From Strigamia acuminata (lineage: Eukaryota > Arthropoda > Chilopoda > Geophilomorpha > Linotaeniidae): DNA of 60,000 bases. Location of the stretch: NCBI GenBank assembly GCA_949358305.1, contig OX442320.1, positions 11,674,259-11,734,258 on the forward strand. The letters are read 5' to 3'. Below the pieces are notes generated by a model. It saw nothing but the letters and a program-made list of their open reading frames with translations, was not told the origin of the DNA and made no database searches. The position numbers and the translations under genes were made by a program. This document shows positions 36,301 to 47,919 of the stretch, piece after piece. Each line of letters opens with the position of its first letter. Position 1 is the first letter of the stretch.

Positions 36301-37445
36301 TTAATCTGTCATTGAGCCATCCTAGTTGTTAGTAATATTATTTAAAACATTGTAATAATATAATTTTCATTCCCTTTCCATCCAAACTCATCTAAACGAA
36401 TGCAATTTCCAGATGAACGATTTTATCCGCGACAAGTTCCGCACGGAAAAAGGACAAATCGCACTTTGGTCCGAAATTTTAGCCGGAGCAGTTGTCAGTA
36501 TTAAATTTAAATATAAAATTAAATAAAATTAAATTTATTAAATTAATTTTTTTTAGGCCGGTGGTTCACAAGTGATGTTTACCAATCCAATTGAAATAGT
36601 CAAAATTCGTTTACAAGTCGCCGGCGAGATCACCCTGGCGTCACGTGTGAGCGCCATCACCGTGCTCAAAGACCTCGGCTTCCTCGGCCTCTACAAGGGC
36701 GCTCGGGCCTGTTTCCTAAGAGATATCCCGTTTTCCGCCATTTATTTCCCCGCATACGCGCACACCAAGGCGTTGTTCGCCGACAGCGAAGGCTACAACA
36801 GCGCCGGCTCGTTGCTGTTCGCCGCGGCACTCGCGGGGATTCCTGCCGCGTCTCTCGTCACGCCTGCCGACGTGATCAAAACGAGGCTGCAGGTGCAGGC
36901 GCGCGCTGGACAGACCACTTACACCGGCGTTATGGATGCCACGAGGAAAATCTGGCTGGAGGAAGGCGGAAGAGCGTTCTGGAAAGGCGCACCTGGTATG
37001 GAAAAATACAAATTTTGGTTTTAAATTTTTTTTTTTTAACGTTTTATTTTTTTTTTCTTTTTTTTTTAGCTCGCGTGCTTCGTTCGTCGCCCCAGTTCGG
37101 AGTGACTTTGGTCACTTACGAGCTTTTGCAACGGTTAATCTATGTGGATTTTGGTGGAACGTGAGTTTTATTGTTTTTTGAGTGTTTTTGTTATTTTGGT
37201 GGTTTTTTTAATCGTTTTTTGTTGTTTTTTGGTGGTTTTTTGATGTTTTTTTTACAAATATTATTTTTTTTGGTATTTCTAGGCGTCCCCAGGGTTCGCA
37301 AGTCAAAGTGCCTGTTGCTGCCGACGTCCAGTCTGACAATCCCGACCATATCGGCGGTTATAAAGTGGCTCTGTCTGTTTTTTCGGGAATCGAAACCAAA
37401 TTCGGTTTGTACTTGCCTCGATTTCGTCCTGCGGTGCAACAGTGA
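33327..37445 (+). CDS. SLC25A12/13: Mitochondrial aspartate-glutamate carrier (aralar/citrin)
   Basis: Fifteen exons (33327-33362, 33445-33501, 33562-33704, 34266-34381, 34440-34579, 34640-34786, 34862-35003, 35214-35307, 35369-35459, 35525-35600, 35672-35880, 36413-36493, 36557-36995, 37070-37160, 37283-37445) encode 674 aa; human aralar is 678. The N-terminal half is the EF-hand domain ([29 protein letters not shown]). The carrier domain has three signature repeats: [28 protein letters not shown] and [14 protein letters not shown]. The C-terminal segment [13 protein letters not shown]...FGLYLPRF is typical of the family. The protein sits in the inner mitochondrial membrane, exchanges matrix aspartate for cytosolic glutamate plus H+, is stimulated by cytosolic Ca2+, and supports the malate-aspartate shuttle. 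SLC25A12 and SLC25A13 cannot be separated outside vertebrates. AATAAA at 38045 may end the transcript. Confidence 0.96.
33960..34200. repeat. Minisatellite in aralar intron 3, 28-31-bp unit
   Basis: GTGTTTTTATTGATTTAATC plus TGGTTTTTGTT (31 bp) repeats, passing into 30- and 28-bp variants with TTTTTCGAGTTAATGTT. About 8 copies. Confidence 0.85.
36060..36190. repeat. Short tandem repeat in aralar intron 11, 19-bp unit
   Basis: GTTTTTCATGAAAAAAATT is repeated about 6 times at 19-bp spacing. The core TTTTTCATGAAAAA is a perfect palindrome. This is the clearest array in the window whose period is not close to 10, 21, 31 or 41 bp. Confidence 0.9.
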
Positions 37446-38504
37446 AGAGACTCGGACAAAAAACGGATTGTTTTTGACTATTTTGTTGTTTTTAATACGG
37501 AAAATCAAGATTTTTTTTTTTTTAGATTTTTTTTAAAAATATTTTTAATTTTTGATTTTTTTTTAGTTATTTGCTTAATCATGTGCCGGAAAATGAGTTT
37601 TCGGCGTTAATTTGCGTCATTTGTCTTCCCGTTTGAGGTTTTTCGATGTGTTTTTTCTTTTGTTATTGTTTTTAAAGCGAATTTGAGAATGCGGCGGCCA
37701 TTTTGAAAGTGCCTCGTTGAGTTTCGATTGTTTGCTCAAGTTCATTTAACTTATTTCAACCAATGCAATCAAGTTATGTCATGTTGTTATTTCTGTACAT
37801 AAGTTGGATTTTTATTTCCTGTTTTCATTACTCCAGTTACAAATAATTGAGATTTTCTATCTAATGTTATGCAGTATAAAATTGTAGATATTGAAATCTA
37901 ACCCAGTCTGTGTTATGGTGATATATTCTGACGTCATAGTATCATCTACGCAGTCTAGAAATCACTCGAAATGTACAGAAAAACTTGTTAAAAACTGCGA
38001 GAATGAATTCTTCCGCATCATAAACTCGCAGTTTGCAAAATGTCAATAAATTTTATTTCAAACAGACCACGTTTTCGATAATATTTATCCCTAAAATACT
38101 CTCAAAACGAGCAAGGTCATCAATGCCATTCAAACCCCACAGATCATCTAAGAACGTAATGACGTCGTTAAATCTCACGCAGTAACAAAAATATCATAAT
38201 TAATGATGATATTTTTGTGATCCGTGACTAGAAGCAGGGAGATTCGTTCTGCGAGTAGCATCGCACCCTTAAAAGGAACGGCTTCCAGGAATCGAGGGTC
38301 CATGTTTATGCGATTGTAAATTCCAAGAAATAACTCGGTGCGTTCCGAGCGACGACGGCCAACCGAGAAGCGAGTGAGCAGCGTGCACGAGAAGAGTGAG
38401 TAGTGACAGGTAGTTGATCTAGCGGCCGTCTCGTTGAGTTTGAAGCGAGCTGCTGCCGCTGGTTCGGTCACCGTGTGTCGTCTCTTTCGTTAGCCATTTT
38501 CCCA
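37446..38504. other. Aralar 3' UTR and presumed STAT promoter
   Basis: Aralar 3' UTR sequence runs to about AATAAA at 38045. From 38230 the sequence becomes GC-richer and leads into a candidate STAT first exon ending at 38567. A minus-strand ORF (38175-38471) covers this part but matches nothing known. Confidence 0.45.
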
Positions 38505-39413
38505 ATGGCTGAAGGATTTGGCCCAGCATGCGCAAGAGGCCCGTCCGACTGCTCTCTTAATGCATCCGTAAGCCTAATCCTGTGTTTGCCATTACAAAAG
38601 GCCCAGTTTACAACACTTAGGTGCACTTGCGCGCAAAACTCGTAACCAACTTCGAATTTTTTTTTTAATTTTAATTTAAATTTTTTTCTTGGAGAGATTG
38701 TATTTTATTTTTATTTTTATTTTTTAATTTTTTAATTTTTAGGTCAAAAGGGAAAACAAAGTGAAAACGTGCGTGAAGGTCACTGAATCACTTGATAAAT
38801 AGGCCTAATGTTTATACCGTAACGTTTCCGTTGTTCTGGTCCGGGGTTTGGTCACTAGGTTTTCGGGGACGGATTCCGGGGTTCCGGGACACCAAAAAAA
38901 ATTGATTTTTCTTGCTTTTTTTTATTTTATTATAAAATAAATGGGACGATTTGTTTTTTTTTGGGTTTTTTTTTGTATGTTGGATGGAATTTTTATGAAT
39001 TTCTTAATTTTTTACCATTCCGGAGTGCTTCCGGGATTCCGGGCACTCAAAAAATTGATTTTTGATGTTTTTTTGGGATTTAATTACAAAATAAATGAGA
39101 AAAATTTTGTTTTTTAGATTTTATTTGTATTTTTAGTGTAATTCTTTAAAATCCGGGATTTTTGACCGTCCCGGAGTGTTTCCGGGGCATCTGACAACTC
39201 AAGTCTAGCGTGATGTCTAAAAATGGTGGAAATATTGTAATTATTTTTTTCTAAAAAATGAATCAGGATCTGTTTTTTGTTCAAGCTTTCGTGGGTTGTT
39301 TTGTGTTATTTTTTTTGGGAAATTTGTTTATTTAGAAAATTGAAAATTTATTCATTTTATTTATTCTTCTTTCCAGGAGAACCAGTCGACAGTTTATCAG
39401 CAGAGATTAACTG
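38505..39413 (+). other. Two candidate STAT 5' exons, in frame with the STAT start
   Basis: ATG at 38505 opens 21 codons to a donor at 38567 (TCC|GTAAGC). A 37-bp exon (39377-39413) is bounded by CCAG and CTG|GTGAGT. The STAT exon starts at 40761, 14 bp before its canonical ATG. Joining 63 + 37 + 14 bp gives 38 codons without a stop, starting MAEGFGPACARGPSDCSLNA and running into MSLWTKAQQ. The splice sites are good; whether the extension is translated is unknown, and known STATs begin at the second Met. The ATG at 38505 has a weak -3 base (C), while 40775 has G. Confidence 0.4.
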
Positions 39414-39948
39414 GTGAGTTTGAGTCGGTTTGATTTTGGATCAATAACATTCCTGAGACCGAAATTCCGAGTTTGATTTTGCTGGGGTATCGATCGGTCT
39501 CTAGGTAATGTTTTTCTCGGTGCCTATAATGATGATTGGCTGAGCTAAGTTTAGTGTTTTACTCGTTTCCAAGCGATATTGTCAATTTTCTATTGGAAAT
39601 CTCCCTCCATTGGGTGAATTAGGGATGGGAATTGACACTAGGGTGTGTGAATTGCAGCTGTTTACTTGAATTTGCTTACAACTGTGAATAAGAAAGCGAA
39701 TTGGATGATTAGTGCGTGAGAACTGGCGTTTTTGTGCGAAGACAGCAACTTGATACACAGATGTTCATTGTAATATAAAAAACAAAAATAGCGGGGGAAA
39801 TTTTTTTTTAATTGAACAATTTCCAAAAATCTCGTTTGGTTTTCCCAAAATAAATTGTGCGAGGTCGAATTGATTCGTCATTGAATTAGTCAAGAAATAA
39901 AAATAAAAATTTTGGGGTTTTTTATTGGAAAAAGGGGTTATGCCAATT

Positions 39949-40177
39949 CCAGTACAGTTGTGGGTGGAATTTGAAAGATGGCTTCCACGTCTCCCACGTT
40001 CTGATCGTTTTATCGGGTAAAATTGAGTAATATTTGTAGGAATAAGGTGGATCTAGGTTAATTTGAAACCAGGTGTGGTTTTTAATTTATTTTTCTGATG
40101 GGAATCTCGAAATGCGAGATTTTTGAATTTTGAGCGAACAAAATCCCAGTATGGTTGTGAATTCACAACCGAACTGG
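39949..40177. repeat. Palindrome-ended repeat element, possible MITE
   Basis: CCAGTACAGTTGTG at 39949 is related to the arms of a 32-bp near-perfect palindrome at 40146-40177 whose core GGTTGTGAATTCACAACC is exact. A third related copy is the hairpin at 48453-48506. The arms suggest a short terminal-inverted-repeat element of about 230 bp in the STAT upstream region. No target-site duplication was identified. Confidence 0.4.
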
Positions 40178-40774
40178 ATCGCGTAACCACCCCCAAATTG
40201 GCAGAAATGAAAAAGGGAGATTTTTGTGATAATTTTTCTTTCTCATTTTATTTACTAAAGGAAATATGATTTAAAAGTAAAAATAGCAAAATTATTATCT
40301 TGGGTTTTTACTGGCTGTCAATGAAAAAACTTATCACTTAAACATTGCCAGAGATTAGCTATGTAGAACTCTAGACTTAAAGACATTAATCTAGGTAATA
40401 AAATGAGTATAGAAGAGCAGATTTGGTCCCATTTCTGCTCTAGAGTGCTGGCTGCCTCTATAAAATGAAGTAATAACTGAGTCAGTCAGTGGACTTTGAA
40501 TTTTTACTATCTAAATTGTGATAAATTGTTGAATCAATTCCAACTAGACAATTCTAGAATCAGTTGAACACAAACTGTACATGGGATTACATCAAATGTA
40601 CAGCTGTAAGATCAATAATAAGAATTTTTAACACCAATTCCGGTCCGTTTTCACCGGAAATTTGGCCAGAAATTGTCTTGGTGTCGGAATTTGGATTTAC
40701 AATTTTTGATTTTTCACTTTTTGCATATTTTGGTGTTTTAAATTTTGATTTTGTTTCTAGACTGCGGCAGTGAA

Positions 40775-43700
40775 ATGTCTCTGTGGACCAAAGCGCAGCA
40801 GTTGCAAGGCGATGCGCTGCGACAAGTGCAGGCCGTTTACGGGGAACATTTTCCCATCGAAGTGCGCCATTTTCTCGCGCCGTGGATCGAAGAAAAAGCG
40901 TGGTAATTGCTCGCCTCCACGTTTATTTATATCGTGAAGCAATTATTTTGTGTTTTTTTGGTGTGATGGAATACTCGGAAAGGTGTCGGCTTTAGTGTAA
41001 ATTATTTTTGTTGTTTTGTTTTCCTCGTGCAGGCAAAACATTGACCCAGACAATCCTGGGCACGAAGGTTACGCAGCTGGATTGGTGGCGTCGCTCATTC
41101 AGGAATTGGAAGCCAAAGCACAGCAGATGAACAGTGCAGAGTTTTTTTTGATGAAATTAAAATTGTCGGAAACTGCAAATATGTTCAGGGTAGATTTGAT
41201 TAAGTTGTTGAGGTTTTTTGTGGAATTAATTGGTTTTTTTTTTTCGTTGGGTAAATAGCAACATTATAGTCATAATCCGTTGTCGTTGGTGAGAATTGTG
41301 AGGCATTGTCTTAATATGGAGACGAAGTTGGTGGAACAAGCTGAAAATGTATGGGTTTTGGTGGTGAAGGATTTTTTTTTTTTGTTTATTTGTGTTTATT
41401 TTGTTTTTTAGCCACCTGTGGGCAGTTTGGCTAATCAAATTCATTCTACGCTGGATCCGCAACAAGAAATTACGCAACAGTTGGAATATGCTCGAAGGAA
41501 AACCCACGTAAATTGAATTGGTTTTTGTAATTTTTTTTTTTTTTTTTTAAATAAAAATTGGGTGGAATTTTGGGTTTTTTTTTTAACGATAAAAATTGAA
41601 AAATTGAAATTTTCAACAGAAAAATTGAAAAATTGGAGGTTTTGGACATAAAAATGTTGAATTTGTAGCTTTTTCAACAAAAAATGCTGAATCTTTAACG
41701 TTTTTAACTAAAAAATTGTTGAATTTGCGAATTTTTCACAAAGGAAAATGAATTTAAATTTGAAAAGATTTGAAATAATAATAAATTGCATAACATTAGG
41801 AAACCGAGGAGGAATTACGCAGAATGCAAAACGAGCAGGAATCATTTGTAATTCAGTACCAGGAAAGTTCCAAATTACAAGGTATTGAAATAAAATGAAT
41901 GAATAAATGAAAAATTGTTTAAAAAATGTGATAAAACGTGAAATTGTTTTGGCACACAGCGCACATAAACCAAGTGAGGAGTCAGCCGAACGGTCAAACT
42001 CAAGTGGAAACGGAAAAGAAGTTGCAGAAACAGAAGGAAATGGTGGACCAGATGTTGAGCCAGAAAGCGACGGGTTTGCTGCAAATGCGTTTGGCTTTGG
42101 CCGAAAAACATAACGAGACGTTTCAGATCCTAAACGGTTTGCAGTCGAAGGTTTTGGACGAAGAGTTGATAAGGTGGAAACGGGAGCAGCAATTGGCCGG
42201 AAACGGCGCTCCGTTCAACAACAACTTGGACACCATTCAAGAATGGTATTTCAAATGCATCGAAAACACTGAATTTTAGAAATAATTTTGAATTTTTGAT
42301 TTCATTCAATTTTTTTGAATTTGTTTTTACTTTTTTGTATATTTTTTAAATTTTATTCAATTTTATTGAAATTTTTTTTATTTTTTTAAGGTGTGAAGCC
42401 CTGGCCGAAGTTATTTGGCAGAACCGACAACAAATCAAAAGGGTTGAATTACTACGCGCTCAATTACCCATCGACCCGCCAGGAGGAGTTGATTTATTAC
42501 CCGGATTAAATTCGCAAATCACAGGATTATTATCTTCACTAGTAACGAGGTTGAGAAAAAAAGACTTTTTCCGTTAATAAGACCAACAAAATGACTAAAA
42601 TGTCGCACTTTCAGCACTTTTATCATTGAAAAACAACCGCCACAGGTGATGAAAACCAACACGCGATTCACGGCGACCGTCCGGCTTCTGGTCGGTGGAA
42701 AACTGAACGTGCACATGACTCCCCCGCAGGTGAAAGTGACCATCATCAGGTAAAGTAATTTAAAAAATTAAGAAATTGCGTTTAGTTTGAATTGTTTTTG
42801 ATTGGTTTGCAGCGAGGCGCAAGCGAATGCGCTGCTGAAGAACGACAAGATGGCGAAAGGGTGCGTTGACGTTGAATTTGATACTTGCACGATTGATTGT
42901 CTAATGTTTTGGTTGAATTGTTTGGCAGTGATGCAAGCGGTGAAATTTTAAACAACAACGGCACAATGGAGTATCATCAAGCTACTCGGCAGTTGAGTGT
43001 CAGTTTTCGTAACATGGTGCGCGAGGAATTGGCTTTTATTTTACAATTCGTTTGGATTTTTTGGATTAATTATTTTTTTTTCTTTAAAAGCAATTGAGGA
43101 AAATCAAGAGAGCAGAAAAGAAAGGCACCGAAGTACGAATTTTTTTTTTCTTTTTTTTTTTGACAATTTCGATTATTTTAGGACTTAGAAAGTGTATTTG
43201 TGTGTCTAAAATTGCATTTTGGTTTCTATCGATGTGATTTTATGCCTGGAAATGCATTTTGGCATGCAAAGACGCAGTTTTTATTGCGTAAATTGATAAT
43301 TGATCATTTTGCATTCAAAAATGAACTTAAATTGTTTTTTTTGTATAAAATGATTTAATTTAGGCTATCTTTGACCATTTTTTGGTCGATATTGATATTT
43401 TTTGGCCATTTTTGATCAATTTTTGGCAATTTTTGGCTATTTTTGATCAATTTTTGGCAATTTTTGGCTATTTTTGATCAATTTTTGGCAATTTTTGGCT
43501 ATTTTTGATCAATTTTTAGCCGTTTTTGGCGGTTGGCTAATTAAAAAATTGGTTTTAAACGACTTTTTAAACACGTTTCACTCAGATTTTAGTTTAAAAT
43601 TGATTTTTTTTTTTGTCCAATTAAATTAAGTGATTAATTTTGAACAAATTTGTTTTTGTTTTTCTATTTTCTCTCGGCTGTCGCAGTCCGTTATGGATGA

Positions 43701-46700
43701 GAAATTTTCACTTCTATTCCAATCGCAATTCAACGTGGGAGGAGGCGAACTCGTCTTCCAGGTGTGGACTCTGTCGTTACCCGTAGTCGTGATCGTGCAC
43801 GGCAACCAGGAACCGCACGCCTGGGCAACCGTATCTTGGGACAACGCGTTTGCAGAACCAGTTGAGACGATTTTTTGAAAGCAACCACGATAACAATCTG
43901 AATTTGTTGCCTTTTCTTTTATTGAATGCGCAGGGAAGAGTTCCGTTCGCGGTGCCCGAGAAAGTGCCGTGGCAACAGGTGGCCGAGATGTTGGTGTGCA
44001 AGTTCAAAGCTGCCACCGGACGCGGCTTGTCGGACGATAATTTGCGTTATTTAGGAGGAAAGGCGTTTCGAAGTAAAAAATGTTGGTTTTGGTTGTTTGG
44101 TTGGTTGAGTGATTGATTGTTTTTTTTGTTGGATTAGATACGCAGATTCAGGAATACGCGAATATGATGCTGAGTTGGTCGCAGTTTTGTAAAGAAACGA
44201 TACCGGACAGGACGTTTACGTTTTGGGAGTGGTTTTATGCCATTATGAAGTTGACGAGGGAGCATTTAAGGGGCTTGTGGAATGATGGGTGTGTTGCGAG
44301 CATTTTTTGCGTTTAAATTTCGATTTTTTGGTTGATAATTTGCATTTTTATTAACGTTTCGATATTTTTTCGTGAAAATTTGAATGTTTTCATCAAAATT
44401 TCGATTATTTTCATCAAAATTTCGATTATTTTCATCAAAATTTCGATTATTTTCATCAAAATTTCGATTATTTTCATCAAAATTTCGATTTTTTTTCATC
44501 AAAATTTTCATTATTTTCATCAAAATTTTCATTATTTTCATCAAAATTTCGATTATTTTCAAAATTTCGATCATTTTCATCAAAATTTTGATTATTTTCA
44601 TCAAAATTTCGATTATTTTTATCAAAATTTCGATTATTTTCATCAAAATTTTGATTATTTTCATCAAAATTTCTATTATTTTCATCAAAATTTCTATTTT
44701 TATCATCAAAATTTGGATTTTTATCATCAAAATTTCGATTTTTATCATCAAAATTTCGATTTTTATCATCAAAATTTCGATTTTTATCATCAAAATTTCG
44801 ATTTTTATCATCAAAATTTCGATTTTTATCATCAAAATTTCGATTTTTATCATCAAAATTTCGATTTTTATCATCAAAATTTCGATTTTTATCATCAAAA
44901 TTTCGATTTTTATCATCAAAATTTCGATTTTATTCTTCAATTTCAACTTTTTTTGTTTTAAAACACTGCCTGACTAATTGCACGTGTAAATTTGAACGAT
45001 CATTGATTTCAGGCACATCTTAGGCTTTCTTGGGCGTAAACAGACGGAAGAGATGCTTCTTAGTAAATGCAAAGGAACGTTTCTCTTGCGGTTCAGTGAT
45101 TCCGAGCTGGGAGGAGTGACTTTTGCATGGTGCAATTCCGAAGGACAAAATCCTGGTACAATGGGTATTGCGCTCAATTAATGCCTCGCATTCCTCGCAT
45201 TTATTCTCCTCCTAATTCGTTTGCAGAACAAAAAGAAGTGCTAATGCTTCAGCCATTTAGTAACAAAGATTTTGCAATTCGAAGTCTTGCGGATCGTGCA
45301 AACGATATGGGATTTCTTCAGTTTTTGTTTCCCGACGTGGCGAAAGATAAAGCGTTCAGCAAATATTACACGCCGATGACAGGTTCGCATTTTTCTTTTT
45401 CTTTTTTGCTTTTCTTTTTTTTTTTTTTATTAATTTAATTTTTTTTTTCTTTTTTTTTTTTCAGAAAATGCTACAAATTTTAATGGTTATGTCAAACCGG
45501 TGTTAAGGACACATGTACCTGGGTATAAAATTATTGAGAATTCAAAATATTGAGCAGAAAAATTTGACTTTTTGTTGAAAAAATTGCATTTTTAAGCCTA
45601 AAGAGGAATGAAAGTGATTTCTAAAGGCTTGTAAATGCAGTTTTACTGTGCAAAAATGTAGTATTTAATCTAAAAAATGCATTGTTAAGTGTAAAAAAGG
45701 AACGAAAGGGTCAGAAATGCATTTTTATGGTCCAAAAATGGACTTTATAATTGAAAAAATGCGTTTTTAGGTAAAAAGTGACCAAACGTGCTTTTTTAAT
45801 CTATCAGAAAACATTTTTTGAGAGGAAATATCATTTTTATGCATAAAAATGCCTATTTTAGATTGGAAAATGCAAAATTAATGTTTTTTAAATGCCAAAA
45901 ATGTGATTTATTTTGTTTGTTTTTGTTTGTAGTGTGGAGGAAAACGGAATGGAGAGTTATCCGTCAACGCCGCAACAATTACAGCCGCAGTCGCCGGACA
46001 CGGCCTACCTTCGCGACACGCCGTCGGTGAACAGCAACGCGTCAGAACACATGAAGTAAGTGAGAAAGAAACAGAAATTCAAACGCGATCGTTGTTGAAA
46101 TGTTGCATTTTTAGGGACCAACTTTTTATGTGAAAAAATAGAAACAAAAAAAGATTGTTTTAAACATAAAACGTGGATCTGATTAACTTAATTTAACACT
46201 GAAACGAAACGATGTGGTTGTGATTTGTGTAACAATGCCACTTTTTTTAGTCATCGTCGCGCCTGAAGAGAAATAAATAAATAAATAAATAAATAATCTA
46301 CGAAAGAGGATAAAAAAAAATTTATCAAATTTATATATTTTCTATTAAAATGAAATTCTATAACACTTGTGATAGATATATTTTAGATTTTGAGAAATTT
46401 ATTTAAATGAATGAAATTTTATTGGAGGATTGTTGAAATTGAGCACTTTTTGAGCGTTTATATTCTAATAATGTTGGGAATTGGAAATTGAAACTTGCCG
46501 CACACTTATTGGTGTTTTTAGTGCCACGTTTAGTGGTTTTGATGATCGATGAGGGTTTTCTAAAGTGCTTAAATAATACGGATTGTTTTAGTGGTTACGT
46601 TTTTTGATGGGGGAGATTGATTGGTGTTTTGTTAAGTGATGGTTGACGCTGTTGTGAAATTGTATTGTAAATGGAGGTGAGTTGGAAGATTTAAGCAAAT

Positions 46701-47919
46701 ATGAAATTTTAGTCTGGAAAGTTGGACATTTTTTAAGATGGTTTTTTTCAAGGAAATTGGAATTTTTTTCAAAGAAGTTAGAATTTTTTTGAAGGAAATT
46801 AGAAATTTTTCTAGTTTTTCTACATTTTTTTATTGAAATTTGATATAATTTGCAAATTTAAAATCTATTTCCGCAATTAAGAGCCGCTTTTGAATTGTAA
46901 CCGCGGCTATTATTTCCTCTACATTCGTTTTGAGTCGTTTACATTCGTCCCAAATGCAAAATGATCGTAAAACGAACGAAAACGGCCCCCAGTTGAAATT
47001 AGAGCCGCCATTTAATTGTACTCGCGGCCATTATTTGCGGAAATACGGTGGACATTTTTCAACGTTTTTCGTAGAACGAAAAGTATATAAAATAATTTGC
47101 GCACAACTCTGGCCAACTCACCGAAAAGTGTCATGTCTAACTTAAACTGTGGGAGCAAACAAACTTAGGCCGAACCAACCAACCAACCAACCAACCCCAA
47201 CCGAACCAAACCAAACGAAACCCAGCCCGGGACCGGTCGCTGGGTTTGCCTGTTACCACACAATTTGTTCGGTTTTTAAATGTTCTCACAATTGCTCTAA
47301 GTATATACAGATCTAATTAATTTTGACTGTCATATTTGTGATAACTTTTTGTATGCATAACTTCTTTTCCATTTTTAACCATGTGTAATATATTTATAAA
47401 TTAACTATTAACTATTGTGTGCTTTTTATGATTACTTCAGAAATAAACAAGTTTTGGTCATTTTTCTCCAACTCGTCCATTTTTTCGGCCCAAGATTTAC
47501 GCATTTTTTGAGTGCTGGGCAGGAAATTTGCGTGCATGTACCAAGTGTGTGGCAAGTTGCAACAAAACCATTGACCAAACTCTAAAAAAATGTTGAAACG
47601 TGAAAATATATACAATCTAGATATCTTGATATCCTTTATTTATTTATTTACTCATTTTTTCTCAACCAAAGGAGCTGTTTGTGCGAGAATGAAAACAGCA
47701 TGCATGTCAAAGCGCTCCTGCCCGCCTTGAAAGAGAGGAAATCTTGCGCTTTGTAGTTGATGCTAATTTCGTTTATTCCTATTTCTTAGCCCTGGTGAAG
47801 CCGGGGAATTGGACTACTCCGAACTGATGGGAGAATTGGCATCTGCCGACATTGATATCCCTATGGATTTCTCGATCATGAATGATCTCATCAATACGTA
47901 TAACGTCAAATCCACATAA
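40775..47919 (+). CDS. STAT: STAT transcription factor, STAT5/STAT92E type
   Basis: Nineteen coding exons (40775-40902, 41033-41189, 41259-41348, 41412-41507, 41800-41881, 41960-42245, 42391-42549, 42615-42749, 42813-42860, 42929-43016, 43091-43132, 43687-43860, 43934-44072, 44138-44288, 45013-45155, 45227-45382, 45465-45522, 45933-46055, 47790-47919) give 794 aa, the length of vertebrate STAT5. Domains: N-domain ([20 protein letters not shown]), coiled coil (about 140-310), DNA-binding ([35 protein letters not shown]), linker, SH2 with [14 protein letters not shown] (Arg about 618), and the activating Tyr in [10 protein letters not shown] (about 700). An acidic C-terminal tail resembles a transactivation segment. 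STATs are phosphorylated by JAK, dimerise through SH2-pTyr contacts and bind GAS sites in the nucleus. Reading on past the exon 18 donor gives an immediate stop (AAG TAA), so intron retention would truncate the tail. Confidence 0.97.
43375..43520. repeat. Minisatellite in STAT intron 11, 31-bp unit
   Basis: GCAATTTTTGGCTATTTTTG plus ATCAATTTTTG (31 bp) repeats about 4 times. The sequence is unrelated to the 31-bp arrays elsewhere. Confidence 0.85.
44385..44940. repeat. Minisatellite in STAT intron 14, 21-bp unit
   Basis: CATCAAAATTTCGATTATTT(T) repeats about 26 times at 21-bp spacing. There are two sub-blocks: an ATTATTTTCATC type on the left and an ATTTTTATCATC type on the right. Long I/K-rich and F/H-rich ORFs in all frames are artefacts of the repeat. 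Confidence 0.95.
47218..47247. other. GC-rich hairpin in the last STAT intron
   Basis: AAACCCAGC and GCTGGGTTT form a perfect 9-bp stem around a 12-base loop that is itself G/C-rich (CCGGGACCGGTC). It follows a run of CCAA tetranucleotides (about 47171-47200). It could fold in RNA or DNA; no family is recognised. Confidence 0.5.

Noticed and set aside
38175-38471. Minus-strand 98-aa ORF starting MTEPAAAARF
   Set aside because: It covers the GC-rich presumed STAT promoter and first exon. No family match, and plus-strand splice signals explain the region better.
44266-44961. Long ORFs (over 190 codons) in both strands across 44266-44961
   Set aside because: They are translations of a 21-bp repeat in an intron (21 is divisible by 3, so frames stay open). 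No protein-like composition.
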